Below are positions 27,900 to 36,838 of a DNA stretch of 64,000 nucleotides, piece after piece. The translations under genes and the position numbers were made by a program. This DNA comes from Hyphomicrobiales bacterium (GTDB taxonomy: Bacteria > Pseudomonadota > Alphaproteobacteria > Rhizobiales > Devosiaceae). Below the pieces are notes generated by a model, which saw only the letters and a program-made list of their open reading frames with translations, did no database searches and had not been told where the DNA came from. The stretch covers positions 1-64,000 of the forward strand of contig JALSII010000006.1 in NCBI GenBank assembly GCA_026981645.1, read 5' to 3'. The stretch's first letter is position 1. Each line of letters starts with the position of its first letter.

Positions 27900-28415
27900 A
27901 TGAAGTCTACCTTCAGATGGCTGAATATTGGGGCTGAGGGCGTGGCGGCGGCAATGCTTGCCGCCATGTTCCTTACTTTTATCCTGCAGATTTTTTCGCG
28001 CTATGTGCTGGTCTCTCCTATCGGGTGGACGCTTGAGCTCAATCTGACCCTGTGGGTCTGGCTGGTTTTCTGGGGTAATGCCTTTGTGGTGCGCAGCAGG
28101 GATCATGTCAGCTTCGACATTATCTATCTGGCGGTCCGGCCGCGCACGCGGCGCATTCTGGCCCTCATCATTTCTGCTTCAGTCGCCATAGGGCTGGCGA
28201 TATCGGTATACCCCACATGGGATTATATCGATTTCCTGAAAATCAAAAAAAGTGCGACGCTTAAGATACCGCTCAACCAGATATTTTCCATCTATGTGAT
28301 TTTTCTTGTCGCTGCGGTTCTGGCCAATGTCTATCGCTTTGTTTCTGTGATGCGCCACGGGGCGCCGGAAGACCGCCGGCCCGTGCCTGAAACTACCGAT
28401 GAGGCCGATAGATGA
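27900..28415 (+). CDS. dctQ: TRAP transporter small membrane subunit (first TRAP system)
   Basis: A 171-residue inner-membrane protein with four predicted helices, starting MKSTFRWLNIGAEGVAAAML and including WTLELNLTLWVWLVFWGNAFVV and RDHVSFDIIY, both typical of DctQ. It works with the large subunit to pull substrate in with a sodium gradient. The ATG at 27900 is preferred to a TTG twelve bases upstream, though the spacing to GAGAG would also suit the TTG. It overlaps dctM by four bases (ATGA). Confidence 0.88.
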   Translation: MKSTFRWLNIGAEGVAAAMLAAMFLTFILQIFSRYVLVSPIGWTLELNLTLWVWLVFWGNAFVVRSRDHVSFDIIYLAVRPRTRRILALIISASVAIGLAISVYPTWDYIDFLKIKKSATLKIPLNQIFSIYVIFLVAAVLANVYRFVSVMRHGAPEDRRPVPETTDEADR

Positions 28416-29707
28416 GCCTCGAATTTTCCCTGTTCATCGTCATCCTGTTTTTTCTGGCAGGCATTGGCACCCCCATCGCCTATTCGATAATTCTGTCGTC
28501 CATTCTTTATCTGGCACTGAGCGGACAGGATATTGCGCTGGCCGGCGAACAGATTATTCAGGGGCTTTACAACAGTTTCATCCTGTTGGCGGTGCCCTTG
28601 TTTATCGTTGCTGCCAATATCATGAATGCGGGCACCATCTCGGAGCGGTTGCTTAACTTTTGCGTCGCCAGCGTTGGTCGGTTCCGCGGCGGGCTGGGGC
28701 ATGTAAACGTGGTTGCCTCGCTGATTTTTTCGGGCATGTCCGGGTCGGCCATCGCCGACGCTGCGGGAATCGGCAAAATCATCATCGAGATGATGACCAA
28801 GGACGGGCGCTATCCGCCCGGATACGCAGCTGCCATCACAGCCGCTTCGGCCACCATCGGCCCGATCATTCCACCCTCAATCCCCATGGTACTTTATGCG
28901 CTGGTGTCCAATTCATCCATTGGCTACCTGTTTCTTGGTGGCATCATTCCCGGCCTGTTATTCGGCAGCGTGTTGATGGGTCTGAATTTTCTTGTTGCCC
29001 GACGCCGGAACTTTGTTGTTGAAAGGCCGGTTCCATTGCGGGAATTGCCCCGGCACACATTCAATGCGTTCCCGGCGCTTCTGATGCCGGCGATCCTGCT
29101 CTATGGCATCTATGGCGGGGTGACTACGCCCACCGAGGCGGCAGCGATCGCGGCGGCCTATGCGCTATTGCTGGCGGCATTTTTCTATCGCGCACTCAGC
29201 TTCAAAGACCTGTACCGGGTACTGGTGGACAGCGCGCGCTCGTCGGCGGCGGTGGGCATCGTTATAGGTGGTGCACTTATTCTGAACTATGTGGTTGCCT
29301 CTGAAAATATCCCCAATGTTCTGGCCCAGGCCCTGGTGGGACTGGACATCCACCCGCTGGTGTTTTTCCTGGCCTTCAATGTGTTGATTTTGCTGCTGGG
29401 AACCGTTCTGGATGCGACCACCATAATATTGGTGATTGTGCCCTTGTTCATACCAACGGCAACGGAACTGGGTATCGATCTGGTGCATTTCGGTGTGGCC
29501 GTGGTCATCAATGCCATGATCGGACTGATCACACCCCCTTATGGAATTTTGCTGTTTGTCATAAATGCTGTCACCGGGATTCCGTTAAGGGAAATCATCC
29601 GGGAAATCTGGGGGTTCCTCGGCGTGTTGATCGGGGCGCTGTTGTTGCTGATTCTGGTGCCTGATCTGGTCTTGTGGCTGCCGCGTTTGTTTGGATATCA
29701 GGGTTGA
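28412..29707 (+). CDS. dctM: TRAP transporter large membrane subunit (first TRAP system)
   Basis: A 431-residue membrane protein with about 12 helices that forms the transport channel. DctM hallmarks are GMSGSAIADAAGIGKIIIEMM, AAITAASATIGPIIPPSIPMVLYA, the second half VTTPTEAAAIAAAYALLL and LITPPYGILLFV. Co-translated with dctQ through an ATGA overlap. The following enzyme gene starts 61 bases later, so transporter and enzyme are probably one operon. Confidence 0.95.
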   Translation: MSLEFSLFIVILFFLAGIGTPIAYSIILSSILYLALSGQDIALAGEQIIQGLYNSFILLAVPLFIVAANIMNAGTISERLLNFCVASVGRFRGGLGHVNVVASLIFSGMSGSAIADAAGIGKIIIEMMTKDGRYPPGYAAAITAASATIGPIIPPSIPMVLYALVSNSSIGYLFLGGIIPGLLFGSVLMGLNFLVARRRNFVVERPVPLRELPRHTFNAFPALLMPAILLYGIYGGVTTPTEAAAIAAAYALLLAAFFYRALSFKDLYRVLVDSARSSAAVGIVIGGALILNYVVASENIPNVLAQALVGLDIHPLVFFLAFNVLILLLGTVLDATTIILVIVPLFIPTATELGIDLVHFGVAVVINAMIGLITPPYGILLFVINAVTGIPLREIIREIWGFLGVLIGALLLLILVPDLVLWLPRLFGYQG

Positions 29708-29737
29708 ACCGGGCAAGCTGTTTCATGCCCCAAAGAG

Positions 29738-29755
29738 GCAACTTCCTGAAGTTGC
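29738..29755. promoter_or_regulatory. 18-base inverted repeat before the aldolase-like gene
   Basis: GCAACTTC and GAAGTTGC are perfect complements separated by CT, between dctM and the next start codon (29769), ending just before its ribosome binding site. It may be an RNA hairpin tuning translation or an operator for one of the local regulators. No second copy was found in the window. Confidence 0.4.
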
Positions 29756-29768
29756 AGAAAGAGCAATA

Positions 29769-30731
29769 ATGCCAGCACAGATTGAAGGAATTATTCCGGT
29801 CATGCTGACCCCGTTCAACGAACAGGGAGAAATTGACTGGGACGATCTGGAGGCGCTGATCGAATGGTATATCGCCAAGGGAGCGAGTGCCCTGTTTGCC
29901 GTCTGCCAGTCGAGCGAGATGGTATTCCTCTCGCTGGAGGAGCGCGTGGCTCTGGCGCGCTTTACGGCAAAAATATCAAACGGACGCATTCCCGTTGTGG
30001 CTTCGGGGCATATTTCGGCATTGATGCACGCGCAGGTGAGCGAGTTGAACGCCATTTCACAAACCGGGATTGACGCACTGGTTATGGTAACCAGTCGGCT
30101 TGACCCCAAAAGGCAGGGCGAAGCGGCTTTTAGGGAGAACCTTGATAAGTTGCTCACCCACATCAACAGCGAAATTCCCTTGGGGTTCTATGAATGCCCT
30201 GCTCCCTATCGGCGCCTGCTCAGCGAAAACGAGTTCAAGGCCTGTTGCGACAATGAAAGGTTTGTGGTGCTCAAGGATGTATCCTGCGACCTTGATATTC
30301 TGATGCACCGGGTTGCACTGGCAGGTGGCACACAGCTGAAAGTTCTCAACGCCAACGCCGCCATTGCCTGGCGCTCGATGGCCGCAGGCGCGCCGGGGTT
30401 CTGCGGCATCGCCAACAATTATCACCCCGACCTTTATCGCTGGCTGCTTGAGGAGGGGCGCCAGCACCCCGAACTGGCTTCGGAGCTTGAAGTCTTCCTG
30501 TCTTTTGCCGCGCTGACCGAAGGGTTCGGCTATCCGGCAATTGCCAAAATCTATCAGCAGCGGCTGGGCAATTTCAAATCCATCTCCTGCCGCTCAATCG
30601 ATTATGACGTGCGCGAAAAAGTCTATGCGATTGATGTGCTGGTTGACCAGCTTTTGCAGGGCGGTGCTGATTTTCGCGCCCGCATCGGTGCCCTGCCGAC
30701 AAATAAACCGGTGCGTTCGGCCACGGCGTGA
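29769..30731 (+). CDS. Dihydrodipicolinate synthase/N-acetylneuraminate lyase-family enzyme
   Basis: A 320-residue TIM-barrel lyase of the DapA/NanA superfamily. It starts PAQIEGIIPVMLTPFNEQGEIDW, with the Schiff-base lysine expected in VVLKDVSCD near residue 178 and the catalytic tyrosine in FYECPAPYRRLL near 142. The usual pyruvate-binding GTTGE is changed to CQSSEM, and FCGIANNYHPDLY occupies the late loop. This departs from true DapA, so a catabolic 2-keto-acid aldolase or dehydratase is more likely. It is the last gene of the TRAP operon; its substrate is probably derived from what the transporter imports. A start further upstream, inside the end of dctM, is not favoured. Confidence 0.82.
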   Translation: MPAQIEGIIPVMLTPFNEQGEIDWDDLEALIEWYIAKGASALFAVCQSSEMVFLSLEERVALARFTAKISNGRIPVVASGHISALMHAQVSELNAISQTGIDALVMVTSRLDPKRQGEAAFRENLDKLLTHINSEIPLGFYECPAPYRRLLSENEFKACCDNERFVVLKDVSCDLDILMHRVALAGGTQLKVLNANAAIAWRSMAAGAPGFCGIANNYHPDLYRWLLEEGRQHPELASELEVFLSFAALTEGFGYPAIAKIYQQRLGNFKSISCRSIDYDVREKVYAIDVLVDQLLQGGADFRARIGALPTNKPVRSATA

Positions 30732-30739
30732 AATCAGCC

Positions 30740-31435
30740 TCAAAGGCCAAGACCGGCCAGTGGATCAGAACCCAAAAACTGACGGTGGGCGGAAAGAACA
30801 GTCCACAAATAAAACCCGAGCGAGAGGGCAATCCACAGCAGAGATTTTGGAGCTGGCCGAAACTTCATGCGCCCGGAGAGCAGACCAAGAAGTGGTGTCA
30901 CCGGGGCTTGCGCGGCCAAAATACGCCACTGCTCAATGCCAAGGCGGCGGCGCGCGCGCCGGTCGACAAGAAACACACCGCCCGCTGCCAGAAGCGAGAG
31001 GCCGCCGAACAGGACCAGCGCCACAAAATCACCATTGGCGGGAATATGGGACGCGGCCCAAAGGAAAAAGCCCCACAAAACCGGATGCCTTGTAACCTGT
31101 CCGGCAAGGCCGGTAGTGAATTTTTCGTCGCGTTTGGCCAGTGTAATCGAGAGCGGATTGGGTTCGAACAGCCCTGCAATGATCAGCCAGATGGAAAAGG
31201 GCATCAGCACCAATGGCACCCAGAACTGCCAGGCTGCCTGCCCCCAGAGAGCCAGATAGGGTGCGCGCAGGGCGGCAAGTATCATCCACACAAGCAGCAG
31301 TATGGAAACAAGAGAATAAGCAATCAGATAGGGTCGCTCTCCAAAAAGGCTTACGGCTCTTTTGCGCATGCCCGTGGCAGGCGGCAGGATGTGAGCTGCA
31401 AGAAACAACCCGATGGAAAGCAAAAATTCGCCCAT
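30740..31435 (-). CDS. NnrU-family membrane protein
   Basis: A 231-residue membrane protein with about six helices. Family features include ILPPATGMRKRAVSLFGERPY, the conserved GLAGQVTRHPVLWGFFLWAASHIPANGD and FGGLSLLAAGG. NnrU proteins are found with denitrification or nitric-oxide genes and are related to methyltransferase-like membrane proteins, but no denitrification genes are nearby and the role here is unknown. It lies 12 bases downstream of the acetoacetyl-CoA synthetase gene on the same strand, and its stop is 8 bases from the convergent aldolase-like gene. Confidence 0.88.
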   Translation of the reverse strand: MGEFLLSIGLFLAAHILPPATGMRKRAVSLFGERPYLIAYSLVSILLLVWMILAALRAPYLALWGQAAWQFWVPLVLMPFSIWLIIAGLFEPNPLSITLAKRDEKFTTGLAGQVTRHPVLWGFFLWAASHIPANGDFVALVLFGGLSLLAAGGVFLVDRRARRRLGIEQWRILAAQAPVTPLLGLLSGRMKFRPAPKSLLWIALSLGFYLWTVLSAHRQFLGSDPLAGLGL

Positions 31436-31447
31436 GCTTTTTTGTTC

Positions 31448-33415
31448 CTAACTTCCTGAACCGGCGCCACTTTTTTTTGCCCAGTCCGCAAAAAACACCA
31501 GACACTCGGCATTGGCCAGCGCAGTGGTGTTTTTTATCTTTCGGCCGTGAATTGTGTCGCGCACAGCAATTTCGGATATTTTGCCGGAACGGGTGCGGGG
31601 GATGTCGGGAACGGCCACGATTTCTGCGGGCACATGGCGGGGCGTGGCCCCTTTACGGATGGCCGTGCGGATGGTTTTTGCCAGTTCTTCATCAAGCTGC
31701 GCGCTGTCCCTCAGGCGAAGAAAAAGCACCACCCGCTGGTCGCCGTCCCTGTCCTGACCCACCGCGACCGCTTCGAGAACCTCGTTAATGTTTTCCACCT
31801 GCCGGTAAATCTCGGCAGTGCCGATGCGTACCCCGCCAGGGTTTAGGGTGGTGTCGGAGCGCCCGTGGATTATGAACCCGCCGCCAGGGCATTTTTCCAC
31901 ATAATCCCCTTGGGCCCAGATCCCGGGGAACCGGGAAAAATAGGCATCGCGATAGCGGGAGCGGTCGGCATCATCCCAGAATTTTACCGGCATGCTCACA
32001 TGGGGCGAGCGGCAGACAAATTCCCCCGAGCCCGAACTCACCGGATTGCCTTCATCATCGAGCGCGTCAAGGTCCATGCCCAGCATCGCTCCCTGCAACT
32101 CGCCCCGGCGTACCGGCAGGGTGGGAACCCCGCCAACAAAACAGGCGCAAATGTCGGTTCCCCCGGACACCGAGGCCAGATGGATGTCGGGTTTCCAGGC
32201 GTCATAAATATAATCAAAGCTTTCAGGGAGCAGGGCGGAACCGGTGGAGAGTACTGCCCTGAGGCTGGCAAGGGAATGGGTTTTCTTCGGCTCCAGTCCG
32301 GCTTTGGAGCAGGCGTCGATATATTTGGCCGAAGTGCCAAACACCGTTATGCGCTCGGAATCAATCAGGTCGATAAGGCGGTGCGGTTCGGGATAAAACG
32401 GGTTGCCGTCAAAGGTGACAAGTGTTGTGCCAAGGCTGAGGGCGGAAATCTGCCAGTTCCACATCATCCAGCCGCAGGTGGAAAAATAGAACAGGCGGTC
32501 GTGCTCCCCCATATTGCAGTGCAGTGCCATTTCCTTTTTGTGTTGCAGGAGCAGTCCCCCGGCCCGGTGGACGATGCATTTGGGTTTTCCCGTGGTGCCG
32601 GAGGAAAAAAGCACCACCATGGGCTGGTCAAATCCGGCCCGGCAATAGTTGATTTCGCCCGGCTCAAAGGGGGCCATCCAATCCTCAAGGGTGATGGCGG
32701 GCTTGGTGTATTTATCTTTTTCTGGCGCTTCCCCGAGCAAAATGATGCGCTGAACCGATGAAGTGGAGGCGACCGCGTTTATGGTATCGGTCACCTTGAT
32801 ATGTTTGCCGGCATAATGGTAATCGGGCACCGCAATCAACAGTTTTGGCTTGATCTGGGTCAGGCGGTCGCTAGCCCCTTCGGGTCCAAAGTCGGGAGAG
32901 CATGAGGCCCAGATGGCGCCGATAGCGGCGCTTGCCAGATAAAACTCAATGGCTTCAAGGTCGTTGGTGACGATGGCGGCAATGGTATCGCCCTCACTGA
33001 CACCCTGATCCCTCAGAGCCAGAACGATACGGGAGACCTTGGCCACAAGTTCGCGCCTTGAGATCTGGCGGCGGGTGCCGTCATCGCGATGGGCGATGAT
33101 GGCGATTTTGTCGCTGGGGTCACGCAGCAGGTTTTCAGCGTAATTGAGCTTGGCTTCGGGGAAAAACTTCGCTTCGAGCAGGCTGTCGCCCGGCACAAAC
33201 GCAGTTTTCCCCATCTCGCCGATGATATCGAGATGGTTCCACAGGGCGCTGTAAAAGTCCTCCGGATGCTCGATGGACCAGCGGAGCAGCGCCCCATAGT
33301 CATCGGCTGTTCGTTGCCCGCTTTTGATGGTGCTTTGGGAAAAGGCCCACAATGGTGTTGCCTGTTGCTGTTCGGCGGTAGGCTGCCAGAGGATTTCGCC
33401 GGTTTTTCCGGTCAT
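31448..33415 (-). CDS. aacS: Acetoacetyl-CoA synthetase (acetoacetate-CoA ligase)
   Basis: Activates acetoacetate with ATP and CoA in the cytoplasm, letting the cell use ketone bodies or stored polyhydroxybutyrate products. The 655-residue ANL-superfamily enzyme matches the family length. The AMP-binding P-loop SSGTTGKPKCIVH is near 270, followed by FGTSAKYIDAC, WAQGDYVE and the C-terminal hinge region HGRSDTTLNPGGVRIGTAEIY with the catalytic lysine expected in TRSGKISE. It starts at MTGKTGEILW; a longer upstream extension overlaps the thiolase end and is rejected. It is 16 bases downstream of the thiolase gene. Confidence 0.93.
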   Translation of the reverse strand: MTGKTGEILWQPTAEQQQATPLWAFSQSTIKSGQRTADDYGALLRWSIEHPEDFYSALWNHLDIIGEMGKTAFVPGDSLLEAKFFPEAKLNYAENLLRDPSDKIAIIAHRDDGTRRQISRRELVAKVSRIVLALRDQGVSEGDTIAAIVTNDLEAIEFYLASAAIGAIWASCSPDFGPEGASDRLTQIKPKLLIAVPDYHYAGKHIKVTDTINAVASTSSVQRIILLGEAPEKDKYTKPAITLEDWMAPFEPGEINYCRAGFDQPMVVLFSSGTTGKPKCIVHRAGGLLLQHKKEMALHCNMGEHDRLFYFSTCGWMMWNWQISALSLGTTLVTFDGNPFYPEPHRLIDLIDSERITVFGTSAKYIDACSKAGLEPKKTHSLASLRAVLSTGSALLPESFDYIYDAWKPDIHLASVSGGTDICACFVGGVPTLPVRRGELQGAMLGMDLDALDDEGNPVSSGSGEFVCRSPHVSMPVKFWDDADRSRYRDAYFSRFPGIWAQGDYVEKCPGGGFIIHGRSDTTLNPGGVRIGTAEIYRQVENINEVLEAVAVGQDRDGDQRVVLFLRLRDSAQLDEELAKTIRTAIRKGATPRHVPAEIVAVPDIPRTRSGKISEIAVRDTIHGRKIKNTTALANAECLVFFADWAKKSGAGSGS

Positions 33416-33431
33416 AGTGCTGTTCCCCGAA

Positions 33432-34610
33432 CTATTCACGGTCAAGGCACATGGTGATACCCATGCCGCCGCCAATGCACAGGGTGGCGACACCCTTTTT
33501 GGCCTGCCGCCGCCCCATCTCGTAAATGAGCGTGGTCAGAACGCGGGCGCCGGAAGCACCGATGGGATGGCCCAGCGCAATGGCACCGCCGTTGACGTTC
33601 ACCCGCTCGGAGTCTAGCCCCAGCTCTGAAATGACCGCCAGGCTCTGGGCAGCGAAAGCTTCATTGATTTCCCACAGGTCAACATCGGCAAGGCTCCAGC
33701 CCGCCAGTTCAACCGCTTTTACTGAAGCGGAAACCGGCCCAAGACCCATTATCTGAGGGTCGAGCCCGGTATGGGCCCATGAGGCGATGGTTACCAGCGG
33801 CTCAATATCACGCCGGGTGCATTCGTCCAGAGGCATCAACACCAGCGCTGCGGCACCATCATTGATGCCCGAAGCATTGCCAGCGGTGACCGTTCCGTTT
33901 TCAGCAAAGGCGGGGCGCAGTTTGGTGAGGGTTTCAGCGCTTGCGTCGTGCCGAATATATTCATCGGACTTCACCACGGTTTGACCTTTGCGGATGGAGA
34001 TAGTGAGGGGTGCAATCTCATCGATAAAACGACCGGCCCTGTCGGCAGTGGAGGCTTTTTTTTGAGAGGCAAGCGCGAATACGTCCTGCTGTTCCCGGCT
34101 GATATCAAAGCGTTCAGCAATGTTTTCTGCCGTGTTGCCCATGGGGTAGCCGTAAAATGCGTCGCTCAATCCATCACGCATGACGGTGTCGACAAATTCA
34201 ATATCCCCCAGCTTCTTGCCCCTGCGCAGAACGGCCACATGGGGGGCGTTGGACATGGATTCCTGTCCACCCGCAACGACTATTCTTGCCGCGCCACTCT
34301 CTATCTGCTGGGCTGCAAGCGCCACCGCGCGCAGACCCGAGCCACAGACCTGATTGATGCTCATGGCGGGGGCGGCATCGTGAATGCCCGCCGCCCGGGC
34401 CGCCTGGCGGGCCGGATTCATGCCCGCTCCGGCGGTCAGCACCTGGCCCATAATGGTTTCATCGACCGCTTCGCCATTCAGACCCGCCTGAGCCAGAGCG
34501 GCGCTGATAACCTGCGCGCCAATTTCATGGGCCTGCAACGGCGAGAGCGCACCCGAGAATGTACCGATGGCTGAGCGTTTCGCGGCAACAATGGCGATTT
34601 TTTTCGGCAC
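33432..34610 (-). CDS. phaA: Acetyl-CoA acetyltransferase (thiolase)
   Basis: Interconverts two acetyl-CoA with acetoacetyl-CoA plus CoA. The 392-residue enzyme has all catalytic residues of biosynthetic-type thiolases: Cys in [11 protein letters not shown] near 90, His in [16 protein letters not shown] near 349 and Cys in LCIGGGMG near 379. It is first in a unit with aacS and NnrU, so together thiolase and AacS would turn acetoacetate into acetyl-CoA. atoB is an equally valid name; no other PHB genes are in the window. Confidence 0.93.
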   Translation of the reverse strand: MPKKIAIVAAKRSAIGTFSGALSPLQAHEIGAQVISAALAQAGLNGEAVDETIMGQVLTAGAGMNPARQAARAAGIHDAAPAMSINQVCGSGLRAVALAAQQIESGAARIVVAGGQESMSNAPHVAVLRRGKKLGDIEFVDTVMRDGLSDAFYGYPMGNTAENIAERFDISREQQDVFALASQKKASTADRAGRFIDEIAPLTISIRKGQTVVKSDEYIRHDASAETLTKLRPAFAENGTVTAGNASGINDGAAALVLMPLDECTRRDIEPLVTIASWAHTGLDPQIMGLGPVSASVKAVELAGWSLADVDLWEINEAFAAQSLAVISELGLDSERVNVNGGAIALGHPIGASGARVLTTLIYEMGRRQAKKGVATLCIGGGMGITMCLDRE

Positions 34611-34713
34611 TTTTTAGCTTCCACAATAGTGAGTCGGCAGCTTCTGCCGCAGGTGACTGAAAAAGATTTAACCCCTGAACCTCACGCTGAACAGAGGAAA
34701 AAAACAGAAGCCC

Positions 34714-35712
34714 TCAGAGAGTGTGGTGGAGGTTCTCCAGAAGCTCAACTTCTTCTTTTGAACCCAGTATTACCGGAGCGCGCTGGTGCAGCCTATCCGG
34801 CTCAATTAAGCGGATAGACCCGGTGCCGGTTGTTGCCGCACCACCTGCCACTTCCACCAGAAAGGCCATGGGATTGGCCTCATACAAAAAACGCAGTTTG
34901 CCCTTAGCCCCGCCCGGTTTGGACAGGGAAGGATAAAGAAAAATGCCGCCGCGCACAAAAAGCCGATGCACATCAGCCACCATGGAGCCGGTCCAGCGCA
35001 TGTTGAAGGCTTTTTTACGCGGACCGGTTTCACCCGCAACGCACTGCACGATATAGTTTGAAACCGCCGGCTCCCAAAAGCGCTGATAGGCCATGTTGAT
35101 GGCAAACTCGCTGGTTTGTTCGGGGATATTCACATGGTCTTCAAGCAGAAGGAAAACGCCTTCATCCGGGTCAAGGGCAAAGATGGCAACTGACTTGCCG
35201 GTGGTCAGAACCAGCAGGGTTGAGGGGCCATAGAGCGCGTATCCGGCGGCAATCTGGTTGGAGGCCGATTGCAAAACGCTCTTAGTCCTCACTTCTGCCT
35301 CGGGAGCATCAAGTTCCAGAACGGAGAATATGGTGCCGATGGCGGCGTTGGTCTCTATGTTGGAAGAGCCGTCCAGCGGGTCGAAACAGACAACAAACCG
35401 GGCGCTTTGAGCAGCATCGGGATTTTGAATGAGGTCGGGCACTTCCTCGGAAACCATCGCAGCGATGTGAGGGGAGAGGCGGAGTTGCTCGACCATCACA
35501 TCATTACTGATAATATCGAGCTGCTTTTGCGTCTCGCCCTGTATGTTGGTTTGTTGTGAAATGCCTGTAGTGCCCGTAAGGGGTGCACGGGCAACCAGAT
35601 GGGCAATCTTTTTGCACGAAGCAGCAATGTGCTGGAGGCAGTCAACAAGAGCCACATCAGCGGCCTGACTTTTGAGCCAGACCGCCAGACCGGTTCGATC
35701 AGATACGCTCAT
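34714..35712 (-). CDS. fbp: Fructose-1,6-bisphosphatase class I
   Basis: Key gluconeogenic (or Calvin cycle) phosphatase. The 332-residue protein has SNDVMVEQLR near the N-terminal part, the metal and phosphate site CFDPLDGSSNIETNAAIGTIF near 108-128 and YALYGPSTLLVL, all class I marks. Its ATG shares one base with the fba stop (TGATG), so fba and fbp are translated together. No RuBisCO, phosphoribulokinase or other cbb gene is in the window, which favours a gluconeogenic role with pckA upstream. Confidence 0.95.
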   Translation of the reverse strand: MSVSDRTGLAVWLKSQAADVALVDCLQHIAASCKKIAHLVARAPLTGTTGISQQTNIQGETQKQLDIISNDVMVEQLRLSPHIAAMVSEEVPDLIQNPDAAQSARFVVCFDPLDGSSNIETNAAIGTIFSVLELDAPEAEVRTKSVLQSASNQIAAGYALYGPSTLLVLTTGKSVAIFALDPDEGVFLLLEDHVNIPEQTSEFAINMAYQRFWEPAVSNYIVQCVAGETGPRKKAFNMRWTGSMVADVHRLFVRGGIFLYPSLSKPGGAKGKLRFLYEANPMAFLVEVAGGAATTGTGSIRLIEPDRLHQRAPVILGSKEEVELLENLHHTL

Positions 35713-36773
35713 CAGGCAACAGCGCGCATCTGGCCGGCGGCATAACGATCGGCCATCTGGGGCAGGGTCAGGGGCCGGATTTTATCGGCCATACCGGCGC
35801 AGCCAAAGCGCTCATTGCGCTCGGAACACAGGGTAACAACACGCTCCCTGCCGGGCTGAAGGATGGCGCGCAAATCAAAGGTCGAGCGGTTCTCAGAAAG
35901 GAATTTGCGCATACAGCCAGACATGGCCATGCGGATGTCGGTGTCGATATTCACCTTGCGGACGCCGTTTTTGATGCCGCGTTCCACCTCTTGCAACGGT
36001 ACGCCAAAGGTGGTGGGAATGTCGCCGCCATTATCGTTGATGAGAGCCTGCAAATCTTGGGGAATAGTGGAAGCTCCATGCATGACAAGGTGGGTGTTGG
36101 GAAGCAGGGCATGGATTTCGTCAATCAGGTCCATGGCCAGAATATCACCCGAAGGCTGCCGGGAGAATTTGTAAGCGCCATGGGAAGTGCCAATGGCAAC
36201 GGCCAGAGCGTCAACGCCGGTAGCCTCAACAAAGGACCTGGCCTCTTGCGGGTCAGTGAGCAATTGTTTCTTTTCGAGTTTGCCTTCAAAGCCGTGGCCA
36301 TCTTCTTTTTCCCCCTCCCCGGTTTCAAGGGAGCCAAGAACGCCGATTTCGCCCTCAACAGAAACACCACGGGCGTGGGCCATTTCAACAACGGCTTTGG
36401 TTTCTGAAACATTGTAGTCGTAGTCAGAGGGGGTTTTGGCGTCGGCCATCAGCGAGCCGTCCATCATCACCGAGGTGAAGCCCAACTCCATGGCCGACAT
36501 GCAGGTGCTCAGCTCATTGCCGTGATCCAGATGCACACAGACCGGCAGATGGGGATAGCGTTCGGCAGCGGCCATGAACATATGCTTGATGAAAATGTCG
36601 TCGACATATTTGCGGGCCGAGCGGGAGGCCTGCAGCAAAACCGGGCTGTTGGTCTTATCCGCTGCCTGCATCACCGATTGCAGGGTTTCCAGATTGGTGA
36701 TGTTAAAGGCGGGCATGCCATAGCCGTTCTCACCGGCGTGGTCGAGCAGTTGTCTCAGGGAAATCAGGGCCAT
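35712..36773 (-). CDS. fba: Fructose-bisphosphate aldolase, class II (Calvin-cycle subtype)
   Basis: Zinc aldolase joining dihydroxyacetone phosphate and glyceraldehyde 3-phosphate. The 353-residue protein shows YGMPAFNITN near 18-27, the zinc-binding VCVHLDHGN near 80, EGEIGVLGSLETGE, IGTSHGAYKF and VMHGASTIP. The sequence belongs to the long class IIA subtype often labelled Calvin-cycle (CbbA-like). It lies 65 bases downstream of pckA, and overlaps fbp, so three consecutive gluconeogenic enzymes share one direction. Confidence 0.95.
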   Translation of the reverse strand: MALISLRQLLDHAGENGYGMPAFNITNLETLQSVMQAADKTNSPVLLQASRSARKYVDDIFIKHMFMAAAERYPHLPVCVHLDHGNELSTCMSAMELGFTSVMMDGSLMADAKTPSDYDYNVSETKAVVEMAHARGVSVEGEIGVLGSLETGEGEKEDGHGFEGKLEKKQLLTDPQEARSFVEATGVDALAVAIGTSHGAYKFSRQPSGDILAMDLIDEIHALLPNTHLVMHGASTIPQDLQALINDNGGDIPTTFGVPLQEVERGIKNGVRKVNIDTDIRMAMSGCMRKFLSENRSTFDLRAILQPGRERVVTLCSERNERFGCAGMADKIRPLTLPQMADRYAAGQMRAVA

Positions 36774-36805
36774 TTACTTCTCCATTTTGTCGGTTTCGGA
36801 TTGCA

Positions 36806-36824
36806 GGGGGCAGCGCCTCCCCCC
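36806..36824 (-). other. GC-rich hairpin between pckA and fba
   Basis: GGGGG and CCCCC runs flank a short CAGCGCCTC core, 15 bases after the pckA stop; seven pairs with one mismatch can form. There is no T-run, so it may slow or process the transcript rather than end it. Confidence 0.35.
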
Positions 36825-36838
36825 ATGGGGCTGTCAAA

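Noticed and set aside
34714-36773. Calvin cycle (cbb) cluster, suggested by the fba subtype and fbp
   Set aside because: No RuBisCO, phosphoribulokinase or cbbR; the upstream pckA and LacI-type regulator point to gluconeogenesis.
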